The notes beneath the pieces are model-generated. The model was not told where the DNA came from and made no database searches. It saw nothing but the letters and a program-made list of their open reading frames with translations. Below, one piece after another: positions 12,801 to 22,634 of a stretch of 64,000 nt of DNA (position 1 is its first letter; each line of letters opens with the position of its first letter). The stretch covers positions 43,583,956 through 43,647,955 of the forward strand of contig NC_023757.2 of the NCBI RefSeq assembly GCF_000499845.2. The letters run 5' to 3'. This DNA is from Phaseolus vulgaris. Its lineage: Eukaryota > Streptophyta > Magnoliopsida > Fabales > Fabaceae. The position numbers and the translations under genes are program-made.

Positions 12801-13963
12801 GCCAAAGAAGTTGGAGCTGATGCTGTTTCCCATGGGTGTACAGGGAAAGGAAATGACCAGGCAAGTCTTAGTATCTGGCTCAAAACTCTGATTCATGTCG
12901 ATGATTTTATTCTAACACATTTCTATACAAACTTTTAGGTTCGATTTGAGCTCACTTTCTTTGCCCTAAACCCCAAGCTAAACGTCGTGGCTCCATGGAG
13001 GGAATGGGATATTACAGGGAGAGAAGATGCTATCGAGTATGCTAAAAAGCATAACGTACCTGTTCCTGTGACAAAGAAATCCATATATAGCAGGGATAGG
13101 AATCTCTGGCACCTTAGCCATGAGGTATGCTAGAAATCTACTTGTAAATGAAATGTCATGTTGCTTTTTTCTGATATATGAAATGTGACATTGAATTGAA
13201 GGGAGATATTTTGGAAGACCCAGCTAATGAGCCCAAGAAGGACATGTACATGATGTCTGTAGACCCTGAGGATGCTCCTGATCAAGCAGAGTAAGCTTGT
13301 TTCTTGTGATTTCACTTTAACTAATATAGCCTTCATGTTTCTTTTACTTTTTTAATGATGTTGTACACTTGTACTTTTACATTTCTAAAAACACTTATTA
13401 TGCCTTGCAGATATGTGACAATTGGGCTAGAATCGGGGCTTCCTGTTTCAGTCAATGGGAAGAGGCTTTCACCAGCATCATTACTTGCTGAGCTCAATGA
13501 GATTGGTGGAAAGCATGGAATTGGCAGAATTGACATGGTTGAGAATCGGCTTGTGGGAATGAAGAGCCGTGGAGTTTATGAAACTCCTGGAGGAACCATC
13601 CTGTTTGCTGCTGCACGTGAGTTGGAGTTTTTGACACTTGATCGAGAAACAATACAAGTGAAAGATTCATTAGCCCTTAAATATGCAGAGTTAGTGTATG
13701 CTGGCAGATGGTTTGATCCGCTTCGGGAGTCCATGGATGCCTTTATGCAGAAGATCACAGAGACCACAACAGGTTCTGTGACTGTGAAATTGTATAAAGG
13801 TTCTGTTACTGTAACCAGTCGTACAAGTCCGTTTAGCTTGTATAGGCAAGATATTTCATCATTTGAAAGCAGCCAGATATATGATCAAGCTGATGCTGCT
13901 GGCTTCATCCGGCTTTATGGTCTTCCTATGAGGGTTCGAGCAATGCTTGAGCAGGGCATTTAG
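9846..13963 (+). CDS. ASS: Argininosuccinate synthase, plastid-type, tandem copy 1
   Basis: Ten exons: 9846-9915, 10175-10227, 10357-10396, 11710-11848, 12221-12269, 12438-12620, 12786-12860, 12939-13124, 13202-13290, 13411-13963. They encode 478 residues with no internal stop. The enzyme joins citrulline and aspartate with ATP to make argininosuccinate in arginine synthesis, normally in plastids. The first 75 or so residues are Ser/Thr/basic-rich, lack acidic residues early on and read as a chloroplast transit peptide. The mature part starts at [14 protein letters not shown], the ATP-pyrophosphatase loop of the family. It continues with the conserved [29 protein letters not shown] and [12 protein letters not shown] blocks. 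Intron 7 starts with GC rather than GT (GC at 12861-12862). A poly(A)-signal-like AATAAA is at 14062. The copy lies head-to-tail with a second gene at 15548. Assignment is very secure. Confidence 0.96.
10397..11709 (+). other. Long third intron of argininosuccinate synthase copy 1
   Basis: This 1.3-kb intron separates the last purely transit-peptide exon from the exon carrying the ATP-binding loop. Open frames inside it (for example 10840-11232) have no recognisable domain and are intronic noise. It is almost wholly absent from copy 2. Confidence 0.8.
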
Positions 13964-14069
13964 GTGTTAATTTAATTCCAACATGTTCTTGATTTTCTTG
14001 TTTAAAAATGTGGATTGAAGTTACAGAGTACTGTGGATTGTTAGTAGATCTCTAGAATCCTAATAAAAG

Positions 14070-15530
14070 GAATAGTATTTAACATTCATGCTGAGTTCAT
14101 ATCAGATTTTTAGAAGTCTGTTTGGTTTGACTATCATTGTTATCAGTGGTGATATTTGCAGACAGTAGTTTAGAAGGAAACAAATAATGTTTCTATTTAT
14201 TTAACTCCAAATGTACAAAAAATTAATTGGAGATCACTCTTGCAGTTTAGCATAGCAAATTGTAAGAAACCAGTTCACACTTACTGGTTTATTCTCTTTA
14301 GCTAATAAAATTTGCGAATCACTTTAGAAGATATCAGGAATCGTGTACATTGATGTTTTAACATTCTAAAACTAAATATAATGAAAACAAAAGGTGAATA
14401 GATAGGATATTTTTTAATAACGTTGATAAGATGATTTTCTCTCTCGTTTAGTTACATAAAAGAATTGAAGGAAAGTAAATAAACATATTCGTGAAATGAA
14501 AAATATTCCTAGTCAAATAAATAATAAAAATCGCCATTCATATGTTCGTAGAAATTATATTTAGAATAATACTTTTTGTATACAAATATTTCTTTATTTG
14601 CTTAAAATTCAAGCTTTTGTTGTCGTCTTATAAATATTTTTTCTTACATTTATGTAGTACAATATAAAATAATATAAAACAATATAGTGAGGTATAAAAA
14701 CATAAATTGTTAACAGATAATATTTTTGCTTATAGTTTAATAATTTAGTATTAAAATTTGTGACTAAATATATTACATATAATTACTTATCTTCGATTCA
14801 TACATGTTAATCTAAAATTAAAAATATTATTAATATATTTTAATATTCATATTTTCCTATTATTGGCTTTAGGAATGTTGATAATTTAGACATAAAGTCA
14901 ATTGGTAACAAATAATATATTTTTCTTAATCCACTCAAATTTTAAACTCTTGGCATAGCATTATTAGTTTTGATCTAGGAATTTATAAATTTATATCTAT
15001 ATCTATTGTAAGTACAATTACGTAACTTACCATCACCTACAGTACATAACAAAAGGGTTTTGCCCCTTCTGGTGGGTTTATTTGTCCATGGTCCCATTCT
15101 GTCTAACTTTTGTTCTTTCTTTGTTTTTGGTGAGTGTGCTTCAATTTTGCATCAAGGAATTAATTTTTGCCATTCATTTTTTTCCCTGTTCTCTCTTTTT
15201 GTTTTTTTTTTGTATAAGAAAATTAACTTATTTATGCAAATTAATAAAGCTCGTTAATATGCATGGGATTTTATTTACAATGTTTTTTTTTCAAAACTAT
15301 TATATGATAATAAATATAAAAGAGAATTACTGAAAATAAAACTTCGATTAACGAAAGGTATTTGAAGAATAGTCCCATTAAATAAAAAAGTAAATTAAAA
15401 TTCATTTATTTAAAACTGGAGATTTTTTTTATATTGAAAATAAAATTATTGTGAGATATATATGCGATAAAAAGGGCTGCTCCTGTAACAAATATTGTTT
15501 TATACAGTATCAGTGGTTGTCCTTGTGCAG
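14070..15530. other. Spacer between the two argininosuccinate synthase copies
   Basis: AT-rich sequence, presumably containing the promoter of copy 2. The 5' leader just before 15548 (GTGTTTTGTAACAATGGCT) is recognisably homologous to that of copy 1. Further upstream I see no similarity between the two and no other gene. Confidence 0.5.
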
Positions 15531-15547
15531 TGGTGTGTTTTGTAACA

Positions 15548-17790
15548 ATGGCTGAGTTGAATGCATCTCCTGTTACTACTCCTTCCCTTCAAACAACAGG
15601 TCCCATTGTTTGTGAATTTCTTTCTTTTCCCAATTCCAAAATTGTTACTTGACATGCAGTTATTGAAGCAGCTGCAGGTGGTGGCCTACGTGGAAAATTG
15701 AATAAGGTGGTGCTGGCTTACAGTGGTGGATTAGACACATCAGTCGTTGTTCCATGGCTCAGGTATATAATTGTTTCTCCTTTTTCTTTCCTCCCAGTTT
15801 TCTATTACAATCACAAGTTTTTCATAAAAAAAAAGTTTAGATTTTTATTAGAATGTCTGAATGGAGATCTGAGACCATGTTGAGAATGTGCTGATGATCT
15901 TATGGGTTTTATTAACCAGGCTTCAGTTTTGTAGTAAAGCAGGGGACTGAAATTAGTGATTCGTGTCAATGCCAATTAACCTTTTAGCTTGTATTATTAT
16001 TATTATTATTATTATTACTATTATAATATATTCTTTTATTGATTTTTGTTGTTGCAGAGAAAATTATGGTTGTGAAGTCGTTTGCTTCACTGCTGATGTT
16101 GGCCAAGTATGTTGTGACTTTTGAGATTTTGAATTCATCTTCTGTAATCAAGATTGTTGCTGTGTAAAACTGTTATTCTAAAGGGTGTTTTAAGATTTTG
16201 CACTTTTGATTTGGGGAATTGCTTTAGTCAATTTGTTGTTTAATTGCTGCATGAATGTCATAACAAAGCTAAGTTTCTTAGGGTATAAAAGAATTGGAAG
16301 GTTTAGAAGAGAAAGCTAAAGCCAGTGGGGCCTGTCAATTAGTGGTAAAAGACTTAAAGGAGGAATTTGTAAAAGATTATGTATTTCCTTGCCTACGTGC
16401 TGGTGCAGTTTATGAGAGGAAGTATTTGCTTGGGACTTCAATGGCACGCCCTGTAATTGCAAAGGTATTTCTGCTTGAAGTTTTGTATGTTCATCTTCGT
16501 TGGGAAAGGCAATTCCTTCTGTTAGTTTTTTGTGCAGTGTTCATTATTTTTATACCGAAGAAGAATCACAATGATGATAGTGGAATTTTGATTGATATCT
16601 GCTGACTGATAGGCCATGGTTGATGTTGCCAAAGAAGTTGGAGCTGATGCCGTTTCCCATGGGTGTACCGGAAAAGGCAATGATCAGGCAAGTCTTAATA
16701 TATGGCTCACAACACTGATTCATGTTAATGATTTTATTCTAACACATTTCTATACAAACTTTTAGGTTCGATTTGAGCTCACTTTCTTTGCTCTGAACCC
16801 CAAGCTAAACGTCGTGGCTCCATGGAGGGAATGGGATATTACAGGGAGAGAAGATGCTATCGAGTATGCTAAAAAGCATAACGTACCTGTTCCTGTGACA
16901 AAGAAATCCATATATAGCAGGGATAGGAATCTCTGGCACCTTAGCCATGAGGTATGATAGAAATCTACTTGCAAATGAAATGTCATGTTGCTTTTTTCTG
17001 ATATATGAAGTGTGACATTGAATTGAAGGGAGATATTTTGGAAGACCCAGCTAATGAGCCCAAGAAGGACATGTACATGATGTCTGTAGACCCTGAGGAT
17101 GCTCCTGATCAAGCAGAGTAAGCTTGTTTCTTGTGATTTCACTTTAACTAATATAGCCTTCATGTTTCTATTACTTTTTTAATGATGTTGTACACTTGTA
17201 CTTTTACATTTCTAAAAGCACTTATTATGCCTTGCAGATATGTGACAATTGGGATAGAATCGGGGCTTCCTGTTTCAGTCAATGGGAAGAGGCTTTCGCC
17301 AGCATCATTACTTGCTGAGCTCAATGAGATTGGTGGAAGGCATGGAATTGGCCGGGTTGACATGGTTGAGAATCGGCTTGTGGGAATGAAGAGCCGTGGA
17401 GTTTATGAAACTCCTGGAGGAACCATCCTGTTTGCTGCTGCACGTGAGTTGGAGTTTTTGACACTTGATCGAGAAACAATACAAGTGAAAGATTCATTAG
17501 CCCTTAAATATGCAGAGTTAGTGTATTCTGGCAGATGGTTTGATCCGCTTCGGGAGTCCATGGATGCCTTTATGCAGAAGATCACAGAGACCACAACAGG
17601 TTCTGTGACTGTGAAATTGTACAAAGGTTCTGTTATTGTAACCAGTCGTACAAGTCCCTTTAGCCTGTATAGGCAAGATATTTCTTCATTTGAAAGTGGC
17701 CAGATATATGATCAAGCTGATGCTGCTGGCTTCATCCGGCTTTATGGTCTTCCTATGAGGGTTCGAGCAATGCTTGAGCAGGGCTTCTAG
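15548..17790 (+). CDS. ASS: Argininosuccinate synthase, tandem copy 2 with shortened N-terminus
   Basis: Eight exons: 15548-15599, 15660-15762, 16058-16106, 16282-16464, 16613-16687, 16766-16951, 17029-17117, 17238-17790. They give 429 residues, 49 fewer than copy 1, all missing from the N-terminus. The start [15 protein letters not shown] corresponds to exon 1 of copy 1. The sequence then passes through a 60-bp intron straight to the exon carrying [14 protein letters not shown], so exons 2 and 3 of the transit region are absent. A further 36-bp in-frame gap follows AAA. The catalytic region is complete, including [11 protein letters not shown] and all downstream blocks, with only conservative changes. 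The GC-AG intron is conserved (16688-16765). The protein should be an active synthase, but plastid import is doubtful. It could be cytosolic, weakly imported, or start elsewhere. Confidence 0.94.
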
Positions 17791-18086
17791 GTGTTAATTT
17801 AATTTCAACATGTTCTTGATTTCATCTCCTGTATGTTTTTCATTATGGAAGCTAGAGTACTATGGATTGTTAGTAGATCCAAACCATAATAAATTCAAAG
17901 CCAGATATGAAATAAAAGATTTGTTTTTTCCAACTAGTAGTAGTAACAGTGGTAATAGAGAAGATTCCAAAAAAGATAAATAAATAGTAGTATGCATGGA
18001 AAAAGCAAATTTATATTTGTTTAGTCCTTTAAAAGTATTTTTTTTTCAATACCAATACTAATGATGTTTGAGCTTGTATTCCTTCT

Positions 18087-20014
18087 TCAAATACAAACAA
18101 ATTCAATCCAAGGTGGTACTTTTTCTTGCAGTTCCCTAGCACGGTTTCTGTTTTCCTCACGATCCCAAGCTTTGAAGTGCTCCCCCAGTGGTCTTAATTT
18201 CGGTCTAGTTGGTAATCTTGTGTCAATGGTTATCTTCTGGAGATCAACTGCATTCTTCAGTATGTAGGTAGCTAACTCAACCTCACATGATGCTCCACAA
18301 AACCCAATCAATTCCAATTCCTTGAGACCGTGTTGACATTTCATTGTAATTTTGCGTTTTATTCTTAAAGAGGGTTTGGTGTGTATCATCTGGAACATGA
18401 AAAAAAAAAAAGTCAGATTCAAATATATGAGGATTCTAGCTTTTTATACCTTGCTTGATGCACAATAAAAAGAGTCAAATCACGGATATTCTGGAGTATT
18501 TTTGACTGCCAAAGGATATTCACCTTTAGTGTGAACCTCCATAGTGAAGGTGATTGCCTTAATAACAAAGCACAAGCACCAAGTGTGATGCCATCATCAA
18601 CACAGGCAACCAACTCCAAATGCTTCATATTTTTTAACTTGGGAAGTTGACCTAGCGAGCAAATCTGAAAATAAAACAGAAAAATGATATCACTCTTGTG
18701 AACAAGGAACGCAATCTAAAGAAAGGAATGGTTAAAAAAGGGTACCACTTCAGGCATGTTTTGTGTAATATCCAATGTAAGCACTTCCAAATGTGGTAAA
18801 AAGCTTTCTCTAGTGAACTCCACAAAGGATCCTCCAAATGTTGCTTCCAGAAGACTAGGAACACACTTGAATTCTGTATCCAAATGGGATCCGTAGTATT
18901 TGAATGACACCAAATTCTCTGCAAAAATTTCAAGTTTTAGCAGCTCCCAACATCTCACCAATTCTAGAGATTTCAGCTTGAGTGATTGACCCGAAACCTT
19001 CATAGTTTTTGGAACTACTGAGTCAGCCAAGCTCAACGTTTCAAGTAATGGACAGCACCGCAGTAAGTATTCTAGCATCTCTTCGGTCACAGTAATGCAT
19101 TTCAGACGTAAAACATGCAAGGAATTAAAACTTTCCAGTTTAAACAAGTGCAATGGAAGAACATATTCAAATGTATTCCCAAAATACAGCTCAAGCTTTT
19201 GAACCTTCTTTTGAATGGCAAAGTGAACCCACTTATCAGTATCACACCCAGGACCCACATGAAACCAAAATTTCAATCCTTGTAGAGTTGAACCATTAAG
19301 TGAACTCAACAGTTCATCGATCCAACTTGTATATGTTTGGCTTTCAGCATCATACATGATCTCCATTGCCATCTGCAAATGCCTGTTTTCTGCAGCCTTC
19401 TTAATGTCTCTTTTCATGTCTTTCATGATAGGTGAACCATCAAATTCCAAGGGTCCAGAAAAAAATGTCCATAGATATCTCCATTTTCTTGAGAGGATGC
19501 TGGTCCTAGCAGCATCAGTTATTGGCAATTTTGATAAAATGGTTACAGGGATTCCCTCTGGTAATTGGTTGATAAGATCTCCTTCATAACTTTCCTCACT
19601 GTTATCTTTTGCTCTTCGCTGTTTATAATCTCTGCTATCTACATCTTGCATGACAGCTCCAGACCTAAATTACACAAAAATCCATGGATCATCTATATAA
19701 GAAATATGGAAATTGAATAATCAACATTGCAAAAGACTATTCATTAGAAAGTAAAAGGCAACGAAGTAAAAAATCGGGGAGCAAATGCACAAAATGAATT
19801 TATTAATCTCCAAGGAAAAGAAAATATCATGAATTGTGATCAACTATTGGAACAAATCCTATGTAAAAACACAAATTATGTGAATTTAATATTATAGCAA
19901 GCCTTTCGAACTTTTGTATTTGAAAACTAAATTAAATCTAATCATGGCTACCAGTTACTCAAGATGTAACTTTACTGAAGAAACAAGAAATGAGAATTGA
20001 TACCTCTTTACCAT
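18087..20014 (-). CDS. F-box/LRR (FBD-like) protein
   Basis: The minus-strand model has a tiny first exon 20014-20004 (MVK plus two bases), then 19664-18746, 18664-18450 and about 18363-18087, about 473 residues. The short first exon was added because splicing across 20003-19665 keeps the frame and gives MVKRSGAVMQDVDS, typical of the family. Residues 30-65 form an F-box (LPEGIPVTILSKLPITDAARTSILSRKWRYLW). They are followed by degenerate leucine-rich repeats (LHVLRLKCITV, LETLSLADSVV, LKSLELVRCW, LEVLTLDI) and a C-terminal FBD-type region (LKELELIGFCGASCEVELATYILKNAVDLQKITID). F-box proteins select substrates for SCF ubiquitin ligases; this subfamily is large and mostly uncharacterised. The last intron is uncertain: the strongest acceptor (CAG before 18383) breaks the frame, while a weaker AAG acceptor at 18364 keeps it. 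Confidence 0.85.
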
Positions 20015-20797
20015 CTTCTCTTCTGATTTATGAATGAGACAGCTATTATGTTATGATTGGTTTTTCATGGAAATTTTAGCAAAGTGATATTACTAAGTAG
20101 GAACCCGTTTCATGTTCTTGTTTTTATGATCACATAGAACACCCTTATATTATGTAAGATCCGAAGTATGCTCCGTTGGTGAAGGACCTCAACTCAAATT
20201 AATTTTTGCAATTCGAGAGTTAATTGAATATTAATTATACTTTGGTTTGCTTAAAAAAATCACATGATTCTATTCTTGGCACAGGTAGGAATAGGCTTTG
20301 CGATGCTTATTGTTAAACACTACTTTCTTGGTGAAAATTCTGATGCCACATCTTTCTCTTATATATGTTGACATTTTCTAATTTAATTCAAAAACACGTA
20401 TCCTTTTTACAAGAATAATATTTCTCACTCATAAATTTTCACAACACAGTCATTTCAACTTTTTCTTAAATAAATTGAAAATAAGGTGATAATACTTATA
20501 TCATACAACCAATATCTTCATATATTAAGATAAGGTTTGTTAAAAAAATTAAAAGTTATTTATACAATCATCCAATCATATATTATTATTATACAGTAAG
20601 ATCGTGGATGAACTATCATTTTGAATTAGAACATCCCTAATATACAGTTGTTTATTGAGCTTTTTAAATGATTTTCGGTGAGTCTTATATTCTACTTTCG
20701 ACTTTGAGAACTTCTATTAACTATTATCCAATAAAAAAAAACATAAAAATGAGTTGTTTAGATGGCCTGAAAATATATATATTTTTATTATTTCAAA

Positions 20798-22634
20798 CTA
20801 GCGGGAAAACAGGCGCGTGAGCGCCTGTGTATCCGCATTTCTTATTTTTTCATTTATATATATATTTATGTTTAATATTAAAATTTATTATTTGTACATT
20901 TATCTTAACAATATAAATTTATAGTATATTAGGCGCTCACGCGCCTGTGTATCCGCATTTTTTATTTTTTCATTTATATATATATTTATGTTTAATATTA
21001 AAATTTATTATTTGTACAATTATCTTAACAATATAAATTTATAGTATATTATAAATAAAAAATGACATTATCATTATTATGTAAAATTATTATACTTTGT
21101 GTGAATTGGCTTAACCAATGCGAGTAATTGATCATCATTCTAAGTGTTTTATTCTTTACAAATTTTATTTCCTAAGAATGTCACACACATTAACCACTCT
21201 TGCAATTCAAAACCGTTCATCTTCTCCAGTATTTCCACTAATATTTTTCTTTCTCTCAAATTTGAAGAGACATTCTTCTTTCTATGCAACTGTTTGAAAA
21301 GTAACCAAATGTATATTAATTAAATATGTTTAAAATAATTAAATAATTATATATTTTTATCACAATAAATCAAATGTAATATTATTTTAATAATGTGATT
21401 CTTAATGAGTAAAGAAATTGAAGTTATTAATTTATAAAATAAACTAAATATCTGTATTGGAAAAAATAAAATAAAATGTATACATTAAAGAAATAGGAAA
21501 AGCAAAATAAGATAAATAAAAGAGATGAAATATGAAAAAAATTAACAATACACATTTCAGAATCTAAAAATTAGAGTTTTTGAAACATGAGACGGAATAC
21601 ATGGTGAAGTGGCTGTGATGAAATGTGAAGAGGAATAGTAATACACGGTTTCAGAATCTCAAAATTAGAATTTTGAGGAGGCGGGAGGCATAGTGACAGC
21701 CAAGGAAGATTGTGAGACTGTGTGCGCTTGCATTTAGATGTTGGAAGGGTCAACAATGAAGGCGTTTGCTCCCGCTGAGCATCACAGATTGGAACTTCAC
21801 GATTTCTTCTTCTCTATCTCCTTCTTCCTCTTGTGCTTGAGAAATATGAAAGAAAACGCACCAAAATTGAATTTATTGAAAGAATACCAAAATTGAATTT
21901 GCGCGCACTTGAGACTCTGTAGAAAGAATATCAAATAGCATCAGACAATAGTTTTTAAGATGTTTCTATATTCTTCCTCTCTCATAGTTTTCTTATATAT
22001 CATTTTTTTTGCCTAAAAAAAAGTAACCGTGCATAAACCCACATTTCACCCCTCTCTCTCCACTATTCTCTAATAAAACGTATCAATCTCTCCACTCTCC
22101 TGCGTGAGAACAAATAAAATAAAATTTTAAAATTAAAAAACGCTTATTTAATAAAGAAGAATATTAGTTTTAAAACAGAAAAGTAACTAATTTCTCCACT
22201 CACCTGCCCATGAGAACAAATAAAATAAAATTTTAAAATTAAAAAAATGTTTATTTAATAAAGAAGAATATTAGTTTAAAACAGAAAAGTAACTCATTTC
22301 TCCACTCTCCTGCGAGTTAAGTGAGAACAAAAATAAATTAACGTACAAATCTTTCCACTTTCCTGTCAGTTAAGTAGTGAACAAATAAAATTAAATTAAA
22401 AAACTGTTTTATTAACTTCTAAAATTATAAAATGTCCAAATAACCAAAATAAATTGATAAAACAAAATATTAAGTAAGGATAAAATAGAAAAACAATTTA
22501 GAGCAGTTAAAGTGGAGAATCCAAAATGTCCAAATAACCAAAATAAATTGATAAAACAAAATATTAAGCAAGGATAAAATAGGAACAAAAATTAAGAGCA
22601 ATTAAGAGGGAAATCCTTTATATATAAGTATAGA
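20798..22634 (-). mobile_element. Non-autonomous Helitron
   Basis: Read on the minus strand, the element begins with TCTATACTTATATATAAAGG at 22634 and ends with TTTTCCCGCTAG at 20798. A GC-rich 7-bp-stem hairpin (CAGGCGC, loop, GCGCCTG; 20810-20827) sits a few bases before the CTAG. It lies between a host A and T. These are the standard plant Helitron features: a 5' TC, a 3' CTRR with subterminal hairpin, AT insertion and no target duplication. At 1837 bp it carries no Rep/helicase frame, so it would depend on an autonomous partner. Internal repeats include a 120-bp duplication of the 3' end and two approximately 105-bp units near 22107-22320. Confidence 0.88.
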
